Assembly: GCA_937773555.1 (NCBI GenBank) | Contig: CALJVT010000006.1 | Coordinates: forward strand, 141,001-205,000 | From: an uncultured Pseudomonadales bacterium | GTDB lineage: Bacteria > Pseudomonadota > Gammaproteobacteria > Pseudomonadales > Balneatricaceae | Direction of reading: 5' to 3' | DNA length: 64,000 bases | Part shown: piece after piece, positions 8,151 to 17,123 of the stretch | Layout of the letters: every line of letters starts with the position of its first letter | How positions within the stretch are numbered: the stretch's first letter is position 1 | The notes under the pieces: model-generated | The model's database searches: none | The model's input: the letters and a program-made list of their open reading frames with translations, nothing else | Told to the model about the DNA's origin: nothing | Translations under genes and position numbers: made by a program

Positions 8151-8185
8151 GATCATTTGACAAGAGTGCAAATGATCTGTAAAAC
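8151..8185 (+). promoter_or_regulatory. Promoter-like sequence with 9-bp inverted repeat upstream of the ABC importer
   Basis: GATCATTTG and CAAATGATC are exact inverted repeats separated by nine bases (8151-8177). A -35-like TTGACA (8157-8162) starts in the left arm. A spacer of 17 bases leads to a weak -10-like TAAAAC (8180-8185). A protein bound to the dyad would cover the promoter. It lies about 157 bases upstream of the binding-protein start; the long leader between has no gene. Confidence 0.5.
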
Positions 8186-8341
8186 TTAAGGCGTCTTATA
8201 GAGACTTAGATAGGGCATAAGCTTTAAAGAATAACTGAAGCAGACGGCTTTGAGGCAAGCGCATTCAGCTTTAGTTTGTCCAGACTTAAACTCAAAAACC
8301 AAACCTTGCCGTCCATAAAAATAACAATTGGAGAGTATAGA

Positions 8342-9994
8342 ATGACGAAGTACACTGACTTTAATAAAGCAACGCATCCTGTCGTTGACATGTATAAAAA
8401 TGAATATTTACAAGGCCAGCTTTCCCGTCGAGAATTTTTTGTACGTGCCTCTGCCTTGGGTGCCAGCGCAATTGCGGCATACAGCATGATTGGTTTAGTC
8501 GCGCCAATGGCCATGGCCGGCACGCCTAAAATGGGTGGCACCTTGCGTTATCAAACGGAAGTGCGTGCGATGAAAGACCCACGCACCTATGACTGGAGCC
8601 AAATAGCTAACTTCAGCCGTGGCTGGTTAGAATACCTAGTGCGCATTAATACTGATGGCACTATGGACGGCCAATTACTCGAAAGTTGGTCATCCAACAA
8701 CGATGCCACTGTCTTCACACTTAACGTGCGCAAGGGCGTAACTTGGAATAATGGCGATGCCTTCACTGCCGATGACGTGGCTCGCAATATGATTGGTTGG
8801 TGTGACAAGAGTGTGGAAGGCAACTCCATGGCGGGTCGTATGAATTCCTTACTGGATGCCGATACAGGCAAAGCACGGGCAGGCGCCATTGAAGTCGTCG
8901 ATAGCCATACCGTGCAGCTCAATCTTTTGGCTCCAGATATTTCTATTATTCCAGGCATGACTGACTACCCTGCAGCTATTGTCCATTCAAGCCATGACAG
9001 TGACAATATGATAGGCAATGCCATAGGCACTGGCCCATACCTTCCTGAAAGTCTCGAGGTGGGTGTTAAGGCCGTGTTGGTGCGCAATGAGTCCCATTCA
9101 TGGTGGGGCGAAGGGGCATACCTTGACCGTATTGAAATGCTTGACTATGGCACCGACTACGGTGCTATTGTAGCCGGTGCTGACGCAGATGAATTTGATA
9201 TGACCTACGACGTTGCTGGTGAATTTATCGGCATGTTTGATGACCTGGGTTGGATAAAATCGTCAGCAGTGACGGCATCCACCATCGTCATCCGCCCCAA
9301 TCAGCAGGCTGAAGTGGATGGCATTAAGCCCTATGCTGATAAACGCGTGCGTCAGGCCTTAGCGATGGCTGTTGACAATAGTATATGTTTAGAACTTGGC
9401 TACTCTGGCCTTGGCACAACGGCAGAAAACCACCACGTTTGCCCAATTCATCCAGAATATGCAGCCTTGCCTGCCCAAAAGGTAGATGGTGCTGCAGCAA
9501 AAGCACTGATGGAAGAAGCTGGCATGGGTGATTATGAACATGAACTTATTTCCATCGATGATGATTGGCGACGCAACACCACAGATGCCGTGGCTGCGCA
9601 ATTGCGCCAAGCAGGCATTAAGGTTAAGCGGACCATTTTACCAGGTTCTACCTTCTGGAATGACTGGGTAAAATACCCCTTCTCCTCCACCAACTGGAAT
9701 CAACGTCCTTTGGGTGTGCAGGTTTTGGCACTAGCCTACCGCAGTGGTGAAGCTTGGAACGAAGCTGGTTTCGCTAATAAAGAGTTTGATAGTTTGTTAT
9801 CACAAGCTCTGTCGGTCCCTGACGCCGATGAACGCCGCAAAATCATGGCCAAGATCGAGGCCATTATGCAAGATGAAGGCGTCATCATTCAGCCATATTG
9901 GCGTTCTTTATATCGGCATAACAAGCCAGGCCTAGTGAATGCCGAAATGCATCCTGCGTTTGAGTTTCATCCAGAAAAGATTTGGTGGTCTTAA
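8342..9994 (+). CDS. ABC importer substrate-binding protein, family 5, Tat-exported
   Basis: Extracytoplasmic solute-binding protein of the peptide/nickel/opine type (SBP_bac_5), about 550 residues. The N-terminus carries a twin-arginine signal, [16 protein letters not shown], followed by a hydrophobic stretch and AMAG at the likely cleavage site, so it should be exported folded. Family features are GGTLRYQ at the mature N-terminus and [15 protein letters not shown]. The ATG at 8342 follows GGAGAG; an upstream in-frame start at 8276 would put 22 extra residues before the signal and is rejected. It heads the importer operon. Peptides, opines and substituted amino acids are typical ligands; the neighbours suggest an N-methylated or N-substituted amino compound. 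Confidence 0.9.
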   Translation: MTKYTDFNKATHPVVDMYKNEYLQGQLSRREFFVRASALGASAIAAYSMIGLVAPMAMAGTPKMGGTLRYQTEVRAMKDPRTYDWSQIANFSRGWLEYLVRINTDGTMDGQLLESWSSNNDATVFTLNVRKGVTWNNGDAFTADDVARNMIGWCDKSVEGNSMAGRMNSLLDADTGKARAGAIEVVDSHTVQLNLLAPDISIIPGMTDYPAAIVHSSHDSDNMIGNAIGTGPYLPESLEVGVKAVLVRNESHSWWGEGAYLDRIEMLDYGTDYGAIVAGADADEFDMTYDVAGEFIGMFDDLGWIKSSAVTASTIVIRPNQQAEVDGIKPYADKRVRQALAMAVDNSICLELGYSGLGTTAENHHVCPIHPEYAALPAQKVDGAAAKALMEEAGMGDYEHELISIDDDWRRNTTDAVAAQLRQAGIKVKRTILPGSTFWNDWVKYPFSSTNWNQRPLGVQVLALAYRSGEAWNEAGFANKEFDSLLSQALSVPDADERRKIMAKIEAIMQDEGVIIQPYWRSLYRHNKPGLVNAEMHPAFEFHPEKIWWS

Positions 9995-10033
9995 CCTCTA
10001 CCTGGGCCACTTTGTGGCCCTCTAATTTTCTCT

Positions 10034-10061
10034 AAAGAGCAGGCCTAGTGGCCTGCTCTTT
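10034..10061 (+). terminator. Strong hairpin between binding-protein and permease genes
   Basis: AAAGAGCAGGCC, loop TAGT, GGCCTGCTCTTT: a perfect 12-bp stem ending in three T, preceded by a smaller GGGCCAC-TTT-GTGGCCC hairpin at about 10004-10020. Such intercistronic hairpins commonly stop part of transcription and stabilise the upstream mRNA, giving more binding protein than permease. Confidence 0.6.
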
Positions 10062-10099
10062 GTTATTACCTCTCTGCCCTAGTCACCTCAGGACTGCAC

Positions 10100-11140
10100 A
10101 TGTGGATATTTATTGTTAAGCGAACAGGGCTTATGACACTGACTGCTCTGTGCCTAACCTTTTTGGTTTTTTTCTTAACCAACTTACAACCCAATTTAGA
10201 AAAGTTAGCCAAGACTCAGGGCAACATGCGCATGTCTGACACTCAAGTTGAACAATGGCTCGAAGATAGAGGCTATAACCAGCCTTTGCTGGTGCGCTAT
10301 GGCGAATGGTTAGGCGTAGCCCAAGGCTTCGTATTTACTAAAGACAATGGCAAAACAGTAGGCCGATGTGTAAAACCTGGTGCAGACACTATCCCCAACT
10401 ATTGTGGGGTTCTGCAGGCTGACATGGGCTGGTCTTCAGTATTTAAAGACGATGTTTCCAGTATTGTTAGCAAACGTCTAGGGTTAACGGGTTGGCTCAT
10501 GTTATTTGTGATGCTAGTAATGGTACCTATGGCACTCATCATCGGTGTATTGGCAGGTATGCGAGAAGGCTCCCGCACAGATCGAAGCTTATCGACCTTT
10601 GCCATTATTACCACTGCAACACCAGAATATGTCTCAGGCGTGATCTTTGTAGTGATATTTGCTAGTTCAGCCGTTGGCCTAAGGTGGTTTAAAGGCTCTT
10701 CGGCTTCGGCTATGGATGAGATCACCATTGCTAATTTCAGCTTGCCCGTAATGACTATGGCGTTCTATGGTATGGGCTACATCGCCCGCATGACACGCGC
10801 CTCAATGGCGGAGGTAATGACCGCGCAATATATTCGAACCGCACGTTTAAAAGGCGTTAGTTTTCGCAATATCGTACTCAAACATGCACTACGCAATGCG
10901 TTAATTGCACCCTTTACGGTGATCATGTTGCAGATCCCATGGCTGCTTACTGGTGTTGTTATTGTTGAAACCTTGTTTAACTACAAGGGCTTTGGTTGGC
11001 TGCTCGTTCAGGCTGCCTCCAACAATGATATCGACCTCTTGTTAGCCTGCTCAATGGTAGCGGTATTCGTGGTACTCATCACACAGCTTATTTCAGATAT
11101 TGGCTATGTATTCCTCAATCCACGCATTCGTATCAATTAG
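10100..11140 (+). CDS. ABC importer permease, DppB type
   Basis: Inner-membrane permease of 346 residues of the peptide-type importer. It has an N-terminal membrane segment (TGLMTLTALCLTFLVFFLT), a periplasmic stretch of about 100 residues, then five further hydrophobic segments. The EAA-like cytoplasmic loop reads TARLKGVSFRNIVLKHALRN and contacts the ATPase. The C-terminal LQIPWLLTGVVIVETLFNYKG is typical of DppB/OppB. It lies 105 bases after the binding-protein gene, across the hairpin, and 9 bases before the next permease gene. Confidence 0.92.
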   Translation: MWIFIVKRTGLMTLTALCLTFLVFFLTNLQPNLEKLAKTQGNMRMSDTQVEQWLEDRGYNQPLLVRYGEWLGVAQGFVFTKDNGKTVGRCVKPGADTIPNYCGVLQADMGWSSVFKDDVSSIVSKRLGLTGWLMLFVMLVMVPMALIIGVLAGMREGSRTDRSLSTFAIITTATPEYVSGVIFVVIFASSAVGLRWFKGSSASAMDEITIANFSLPVMTMAFYGMGYIARMTRASMAEVMTAQYIRTARLKGVSFRNIVLKHALRNALIAPFTVIMLQIPWLLTGVVIVETLFNYKGFGWLLVQAASNNDIDLLLACSMVAVFVVLITQLISDIGYVFLNPRIRIN

Positions 11141-11149
11141 GGCTCACTG

Positions 11150-12304
11150 ATGGACGCATTATCCGCACTGCAAATTACCATCGGCATTTTTACCCAGCTG
11201 ATCCCTGTATGGGTTGCTATGGGCATTATATTAAGCCTCTCACTTTATTATCGACAGCACCTAGGCTTGTATGGTCACCTGTTTGATAGCCGCGTTGGCA
11301 CTATGGGCTTGGTGCTCGTGCTGTTTTGGGTGTTAACCGCTATTTTCGCCGATTTAATCATCACTCACGACCCTTTGGGCCAAATTTCTGGTATGAAAAA
11401 CAAAGGCGTAGGTTTCCCTGTGCGGGGCGAGGAAGGGGCATACTATTTGTTGGGCGGTGACAACCTAGCTCGTGACATATTCTCTCGCGTGGTGATGGGC
11501 AGCCGATCAGTATTAACCATTGCACCAGCAGCCACTGTGTTTGCATTTATGGTGGGCATTACTTTAGGGTTGCCCGCTGGTTATCGATCAGGAACGCTGG
11601 ATACAGTGTTATCGTTCTTGTCTAATTTAGTGCTGGCCTTCCCCGTAATTTTACTGTTTTTCTTACTCGTAACACCAGAAATTCGTTCCACCGGCGTGCC
11701 TATTTATTTGGCTGCTGTGTTGTTCTTATTTCCTATTATATTGTTTGTGGTGTTATTTCAATCTCGCTTTTATACCCAGCCTGTGAAACGTAATATTTAT
11801 GTCTTTATTGTACTGGTGTTGGGGTTTTGGGCCTATTCAGGCCTAGCTTTTAACATGGACCCATTAGGTGTCTTTTATATGGAACCTAACCTACTGAATA
11901 TTTTTGTTGCCGTGGTATTTGTTAACTCGCCAACAGTGTTTCGTATTGTCAGGGGGCTCACTTTGGACATTAAAACCCGTGACTATGTAGCAGCAGCCGA
12001 AACTCGCGGCGAAGGCCCCTGGTACATTATGTTGTGGGAAATTTTACCTAATGCACGAGGGCCCTTAATTGTAGATTTTTGTTTGCGTATCGGTTACATC
12101 ACTATTTTATTGGGCACCTTGGGTTTCTTTGGCCTAGGTGTTAGCCCAGAAAGCCCAGACTGGGGTATGACCATAAACGAGGGCCGCAAACTCTTATCGA
12201 TATACCCACATCTGGCCATTCCTCCTGCCCTAGCGTTGATGTCGCTAGTGCTAGGCCTCAACCTGTTGGCCGACGGCCTGCGCGAACAGTCACTCAAAGA
12301 CTAA
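11150..12304 (+). CDS. ABC importer permease, DppC type
   Basis: Second inner-membrane permease (384 residues), longer than a usual DppC of about 300. It has an extra N-terminal membrane segment and an inserted hydrophobic region (about 175-245) between the usual segments. The conserved loop is TRDYVAAAETRGEGPWYIMLWEI, close to the family pattern, and the C-terminus has GLGVSPESPDWGMTINEGR, typical of DppC/OppC. It pairs with the upstream permease to form the channel. It ends 12 bases before the ATPase gene, which has its own AGGAG site. Confidence 0.92.
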   Translation: MDALSALQITIGIFTQLIPVWVAMGIILSLSLYYRQHLGLYGHLFDSRVGTMGLVLVLFWVLTAIFADLIITHDPLGQISGMKNKGVGFPVRGEEGAYYLLGGDNLARDIFSRVVMGSRSVLTIAPAATVFAFMVGITLGLPAGYRSGTLDTVLSFLSNLVLAFPVILLFFLLVTPEIRSTGVPIYLAAVLFLFPIILFVVLFQSRFYTQPVKRNIYVFIVLVLGFWAYSGLAFNMDPLGVFYMEPNLLNIFVAVVFVNSPTVFRIVRGLTLDIKTRDYVAAAETRGEGPWYIMLWEILPNARGPLIVDFCLRIGYITILLGTLGFFGLGVSPESPDWGMTINEGRKLLSIYPHLAIPPALALMSLVLGLNLLADGLREQSLKD

Positions 12305-12316
12305 AGGAGCAGGATC

Positions 12317-14398
12317 ATGCAACAGTGGGATTACGATGGCCCTATTTTAGAAATAGACAACTTGTCAATCAGCTTTTTTACTCGACTGGGTGAAATTCCT
12401 GCAGTAATGGATTTCTCTTGTGTGGTAGAGCAAGGTCAAGCGATGGGCCTTGTGGGGGAGTCTGGCTGCGGCAAATCTACCGTGGCCTTAGGCGTGATGC
12501 AAGACCTTGGTGTAAACGGCAAAATTGTGGGCGGTAGCATAAAATTTAAGGGCCGAGAGCTCAACACGATGAACGAAGAAGAACTGCGCCATTTGCGTGG
12601 CTCTGAAATTGCCATGATTTATCAAGAACCCATGGCCTCTTTGAACCCGTCCATGAAAGTCGGTAAGCAACTCATGGAAGTGCCCATGATCCATCAAGGA
12701 AGCTCTGCCAAAGCCGCCTGGGATCTAGCCATGCAAGTGGTTGAAGATGTTCGGCTGTCAGACCCAGAGCGAATATTAAATAGTTATCCACATCAGCTAT
12801 CCGGTGGCCAACAGCAACGTATTGTCATTGCTATGGCGCTGATGTCAAAGCCGTCATTGTTGATCCTTGATGAACCCACCACGGCACTGGATGTCACTAT
12901 TGAAGCAGGCATTGTCGACCTCGTCAAAGGGCTCGGAGTGAAATATGGCACTTCCATGCTATTTATCTCCCATAACCTTGGCTTAGTATTGGAGACCTGT
13001 AATGATATTTGTGTGATGTATTCTGGTGAGGCTATAGAAGCTGGGCCGATTGAAAAAGTATTTGAGCGTATGCGTCATCCCTATACCCAAGCTTTGTTCC
13101 GCTCAATTCCATTGCCCGGCGCAGATAAAAATGCCCGCCCTTTAGTCACTATACCCGGTAACTTCCCGTTACCCCATGAGCGCCCCAACGGTTGTAATTT
13201 TGGTCCTCGGTGTAATTATTATGATGCCCAAACATGTGGCCAAAATGAAATTCCCATGCTGTCTTTGACAGACGATCATTACCATTCTTCACGCTGTGTA
13301 AGAATCAACCAAATAGACTGGCTAAACCCTCCAGTAGCTGCTGAAAATAGGCAATCTACCCAAATAGGTGAAGTGGTTCTTAAAGTTGATAAGCTACAAA
13401 AATATTATGAGGTTGCAGCCAGTGCTTTATTTGGTAGTGGAGAAAAGCGTGTTGTTAAGGCCAATGAGAGCATCACCTTTGAAGCACGAGAATCAGAAAC
13501 TCTTGCTATTGTTGGCGAGTCTGGTTGCGGTAAATCCACTCTGGCCAAAATGTTATTAGGCCTAGAAGAAGCCAGTGCAGGCACTGCTAACTTGCTTGGC
13601 AAGGATATTCAAAGCACCTTAATCCATGACCGTGGGGTTGAGTCTGTATCCGCCATTCAAATGGTATTTCAGAATCCATTTGATACCCTTAACCCGTCTA
13701 TGAGCGTTGGCCGCCAAATTGTACGCGCCCTTGAGGTTTTTAGGGTAGGCACTAGCGAGGAGGACCGTGAGCAAAGAATGTTGGGGCTATTGGATTTGGT
13801 TAAACTGCCCAGGGAGTTTGCTCTGCGCAAGCCACGCCAGTTATCAGGCGGTCAAAAACAACGTGTCGGCATTGCTCGCGCATTCGCAGGCAACGCTCAA
13901 GTAGTTGTAGCCGATGAGCCCGTTTCTGCGTTAGATGTTTCGGTTCAGGCAGCTGTAACGGACCTGCTAATGGAGTTGCAAAGAAAAAATAAAACCACCA
14001 TGCTGTTTATTAGTCATGACCTATCGATCGTTCGCTATATCTCAGATAGGGTAATGGTTATGTATTTAGGTCATGTGGTAGAAATGGGGAGTACTGATCA
14101 GGTATTTAGCCCCCCCTACCATCCCTATACTGAAGCTTTGTTGTCGGCAGTTCCAATTGCCGACACTAGCATTAAGCGCAAACATATTGTCTTAGACGGT
14201 GATATACCCTCAGCCATGAACCCACCATCAGGCTGCCCTTTCCAAACGCGCTGTCAGCATAAACAGCAGGTTGCTGATAATCGTTGCGAAAAAGAGTTAC
14301 CCACAATGAAGTTGATGGCTGATAACCATGAGCTTAGATGCCACTTATCTGATGACTTTTTAGGGGCTATGATTCCTGTTATACAGCTGGCTAATTAA
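12317..14398 (+). CDS. Fused double ATPase of peptide-type ABC importer (DppD-DppF)
   Basis: 693-residue ATPase carrying both nucleotide-binding domains in one chain, which are often separate DppD and DppF proteins. Domain 1 has Walker A GESGCGKSTVALG and signature LSGGQQQR. Domain 2 has Walker A GESGCGKSTLAKM and signature LSGGQKQR, with Walker B VVVADEPVSALD. Each domain ends in the oligopeptide-transport C-terminal extension with a cysteine cluster (NGCNFGPRCNYYDAQTC; SGCPFQTRCQHK). It powers the permease pair encoded upstream. Its last codons overlap the 3' end of the convergent prpD-like gene by 4 bases. Confidence 0.94.
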   Translation: MQQWDYDGPILEIDNLSISFFTRLGEIPAVMDFSCVVEQGQAMGLVGESGCGKSTVALGVMQDLGVNGKIVGGSIKFKGRELNTMNEEELRHLRGSEIAMIYQEPMASLNPSMKVGKQLMEVPMIHQGSSAKAAWDLAMQVVEDVRLSDPERILNSYPHQLSGGQQQRIVIAMALMSKPSLLILDEPTTALDVTIEAGIVDLVKGLGVKYGTSMLFISHNLGLVLETCNDICVMYSGEAIEAGPIEKVFERMRHPYTQALFRSIPLPGADKNARPLVTIPGNFPLPHERPNGCNFGPRCNYYDAQTCGQNEIPMLSLTDDHYHSSRCVRINQIDWLNPPVAAENRQSTQIGEVVLKVDKLQKYYEVAASALFGSGEKRVVKANESITFEARESETLAIVGESGCGKSTLAKMLLGLEEASAGTANLLGKDIQSTLIHDRGVESVSAIQMVFQNPFDTLNPSMSVGRQIVRALEVFRVGTSEEDREQRMLGLLDLVKLPREFALRKPRQLSGGQKQRVGIARAFAGNAQVVVADEPVSALDVSVQAAVTDLLMELQRKNKTTMLFISHDLSIVRYISDRVMVMYLGHVVEMGSTDQVFSPPYHPYTEALLSAVPIADTSIKRKHIVLDGDIPSAMNPPSGCPFQTRCQHKQQVADNRCEKELPTMKLMADNHELRCHLSDDFLGAMIPVIQLAN

Positions 14399-15726
14399 CT
14401 GCGGACTAAGGCCATTAAATCTGCTAAATTGCCACTTTCCAAGTGCTCAATATAGGCCAACACCTGTTGAGCTTTTTTGCGGCCCCACACCGGCTCGCAC
14501 AAGTTCATATACTTATCCTGGAATTGTACTTTACTCATAGGCTTATGAGGATCCCCTAGGGCTTCATGAGGGTCTGATACCATTTCTGTACCGTCTACCA
14601 TGCGGATACAGACATGCGCCCAACGCTGCGCTGGAAATACCTCATTATATTTGGCACTTTCCAATAACGTGACTTTACCAATCATGTCTTTGACCTTTGG
14701 GTCGTTAAAACCACTGTAAACATCATCCGTACTAATCACACCATTTAACACGGCCATGGCGACTGGAAAACTGATGGCATACTGAGCTTGCTCGGTATTA
14801 TTAGGCACATTGCTAAACAACCGCACCCCTTCATGAAAAGTCCAAAGTGTAATTTGCTCTACCAAGCGTGGATCAAAGTGATGCTGCAAACGCAAACTTA
14901 AGCAGGCCGCAACAGCTGGCTGAGCCCAACGGCATACCGGGTAAGGTTTAAAATACTGATTGAGGATCTGCCAATGTTGGCCCAAATCCTGCCAATAAGA
15001 AGCTACATTATCGGCGGTAATAGTGATGGCGGGGGCTCCTGTGAAGCCTTCAGCTGCCAAATATGCTGCCGAGGTGCCCGCCATGGCACCCCATCCAGAA
15101 CCATCTTTTAGCATGGTAGGGTGGTCAATGTTTCGCATCATCTGACTGCGTGGCCCATGATATTCAGCAATGCCCACAGCGTGATTAAATTGTTCTTCAT
15201 TAAGCCCTAAAACATGAGCAGTTAACGCTGCACAGTTGACCGCACCCCATGCACCAGACGTATGATAATCAGTCACTGTTCCATGCAATGCCATACCAGC
15301 TCTAGTGCCTATTTCATAACCAGCAACAATCAAACTAATTAACTCACTACCCGTGACAGGCCGCGACTGAGACTCTAAAACTGCAATCAGGCTAGGCAGC
15401 ATACTGCAACCTACATGCCCTTTGGTATCTCGCTGACCATCGTGACAGTCCAGTGCATCAATCATGGCTGCACCCACCAGAGCAGCTCCCACAGGGCTTA
15501 TAGGGTTGCCGCCTAGTAAGGGTTGTACTGCAGTAATATTGGTGCCAGCACCGAAATGGTCCAGCGCATGCTGTGTGATAATTGATGCTGTGCGGGAACG
15601 GCTGCCACCCACCGCCGTGCCAAGCAGGTCAAAACAGCAAATTTTTGCCTGTTCAATCACTTCGGGGGGTAAATGATCAAAGCTAATAGCTAATAAAAAC
15701 TGCCTTACAGAGTCTTTTTTTGGCAT
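14395..15726 (-). CDS. MmgE/PrpD-family protein
   Basis: 443-residue member of the MmgE/PrpD family, which includes 2-methylcitrate dehydratase, cis-aconitate decarboxylase and iminodisuccinate epimerase. Features are DLLGTAVGGSRSRTA near the N-terminus, DALDCHDGQRDTKGHVG, and the mid-region MLKDGSGWGAMAGTSAAYLA. No other 2-methylcitrate-cycle gene is nearby, so propionate metabolism is unlikely. An epimerase, lyase or dehydratase acting on a dicarboxylic or amino-acid-derived intermediate fits better. A decayed second copy lies at 6661-6984, and a conserved block shared with the mttB-like promoter lies upstream. Exact reaction unknown. Confidence 0.85.
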   Translation of the reverse strand: MPKKDSVRQFLLAISFDHLPPEVIEQAKICCFDLLGTAVGGSRSRTASIITQHALDHFGAGTNITAVQPLLGGNPISPVGAALVGAAMIDALDCHDGQRDTKGHVGCSMLPSLIAVLESQSRPVTGSELISLIVAGYEIGTRAGMALHGTVTDYHTSGAWGAVNCAALTAHVLGLNEEQFNHAVGIAEYHGPRSQMMRNIDHPTMLKDGSGWGAMAGTSAAYLAAEGFTGAPAITITADNVASYWQDLGQHWQILNQYFKPYPVCRWAQPAVAACLSLRLQHHFDPRLVEQITLWTFHEGVRLFSNVPNNTEQAQYAISFPVAMAVLNGVISTDDVYSGFNDPKVKDMIGKVTLLESAKYNEVFPAQRWAHVCIRMVDGTEMVSDPHEALGDPHKPMSKVQFQDKYMNLCEPVWGRKKAQQVLAYIEHLESGNLADLMALVRS

Positions 15727-15824
15727 TAGGTCAGCTCCGTGTTAATACCAGTAATAAATACTGCAAAGAGATTAATTAGTTGCACCAAGCCACTCACGGG
15801 GCAGGACAGAATGCCTTTCACATT

Positions 15825-15875
15825 AGCATTTAACTGATTAAAACTAGAACACTAAATCGACAATAAACAGACTTA
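15825..15875. promoter_or_regulatory. Conserved 50-bp block, copy 2
   Basis: Matches 5541-5590 with an identical 17-bp core (CTAAATCGACAATAAAC) and similar flanks. It lies 99-149 bases upstream of the prpD-like start and overlaps the stop codon of the epimerase gene. Orientation relative to the downstream gene is the same as for copy 1, so both promoters probably answer to one regulator (inference). Some of the conserved length could reflect ancestry of a duplicated promoter. Confidence 0.6.
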
Positions 15876-17066
15876 CAACCGTAAACTTTTAATCACTTCG
15901 TAGCAGGCTCCCATGGTGTGATAATCGGTCTTTCCAGCAGGGCTTTTAAGGTCATCATAGCTGTTATTTTCACGCGTGAGAATGCGGTACCAAGCGCCAT
16001 TTTCATGATCTACAAAATGTGTCCATGCATAGGACCATAATGCCTCATACCATTGCCAATAACGCTGTTCACCGGTTTTTTTAGCCAGCAACGCCGCCGC
16101 TGCAATGGATTCTGCCTGAACCCAAAAATACTTATCGGTGTCGCAGATTTCACCGCCAGGGGAAAACCCATAACACAAACCACCATACTCCTGATCCCAG
16201 GCTTTTTCTAAGGCTTTATCAAACAGCATTTTAGCCGTCTCTACAAACCATGGCTTTGGTGTGTGGCGATCTAATATGAGTAATAATTTTGCCCACTCAG
16301 TGAAGTGCCCGGGCTGATAACCCCATGGGCGAAATAAGTGTTTAGGATCGTGTTTGTTGTAATTCCAATCTGGCTGCCAAGCAGCGTTATAGTGCTCCCA
16401 TATTTGCCCTTGGGTGGTTTGGGTTTGGCGCACACAAATATTTTCTGCTAGCAGCACTGCTCGATCCAAATAAGGTTCATGCCCGGTGGCTTCAAAGGCT
16501 GCAATAAGTGCTTCGCATGAGTGCATATTAGCATTTTGCCCACGATACGCTGGCACTGTTTGCCAATCTGCACTGGCTTCATCGGCGTAAAGGCCATGCT
16601 CAGGCAACCAAAAGTGTTGCTCCATAACAGCAAAGGTTTCATGCAGGTATGCTTGGGCTTCGGTGATGCCAGCTTTTACAGCAGAAGCGTAGGCCAATAA
16701 AACAAAAGCCAAGCCGTAACAATGATTAGTTTGATCTACTTTTTGGCTATTGTTAATAAGCCAAGCGTAGCCGCCACTCATAGGGTTTAAATGAGCAGTG
16801 CGAAGGTAATTTAGGCCATGGCGCGCAGTAGCAAGGTACTCTTTGTTGTCAAAATAACGCGCTGCTTCGCAGTAATTAAAGATAAACCGCGCACTACTGA
16901 CTAAATGTCTAGTGTCAGTGTCGTAGACACTGCCGTCATCACGAAAGTGATGAAAAAAACCACCTTTAGTATCGATAGCTTGGGGGTGATAAAAATCCAT
17001 AGTGGTTTGAATATGTTGAGCAAGAAAGCTGACATCTCGAAAACCTGAAGCTTGTATTCTATTCAT
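15873..17066 (-). CDS. AGE-family (N-acylglucosamine 2-epimerase/aldose isomerase) enzyme
   Basis: Protein of about 397 residues of the (alpha/alpha)6-barrel AGE family, which includes N-acylglucosamine 2-epimerase, mannose isomerase and the sulfoquinovose isomerase YihS. Family patterns are KGGFFHHFRDDGSV, QTNHCYGLAFVLLAY, GQNANMHSCEALIAAFEATG and PGHFTEWAKLLL. The ATG at 17066 is chosen over 17093 because AGGAG lies directly before it. It sits between the sulfatase-like gene and the prpD-like gene on the same strand, so a sugar released or modified by the hydrolase could be its substrate (inference). Confidence 0.85.
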   Translation of the reverse strand: MNRIQASGFRDVSFLAQHIQTTMDFYHPQAIDTKGGFFHHFRDDGSVYDTDTRHLVSSARFIFNYCEAARYFDNKEYLATARHGLNYLRTAHLNPMSGGYAWLINNSQKVDQTNHCYGLAFVLLAYASAVKAGITEAQAYLHETFAVMEQHFWLPEHGLYADEASADWQTVPAYRGQNANMHSCEALIAAFEATGHEPYLDRAVLLAENICVRQTQTTQGQIWEHYNAAWQPDWNYNKHDPKHLFRPWGYQPGHFTEWAKLLLILDRHTPKPWFVETAKMLFDKALEKAWDQEYGGLCYGFSPGGEICDTDKYFWVQAESIAAAALLAKKTGEQRYWQWYEALWSYAWTHFVDHENGAWYRILTRENNSYDDLKSPAGKTDYHTMGACYEVIKSLRL

Positions 17067-17123
17067 GTGACTCCTATGCGTGAAGCGCCTCATCAGTAAC
17101 TTAGGGCACGCGCAAAGTTTAAT

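Noticed and set aside
10034-10061. Inverted repeat as the end of an insertion sequence
   Set aside because: It is a tight hairpin in an intercistronic gap of an intact operon, with no transposase or target duplication; an RNA hairpin is the simpler reading.
14395-15726. 2-methylcitrate dehydratase of propionate metabolism
   Set aside because: No prpB, prpC or acnD nearby; the family is broad and context points elsewhere.
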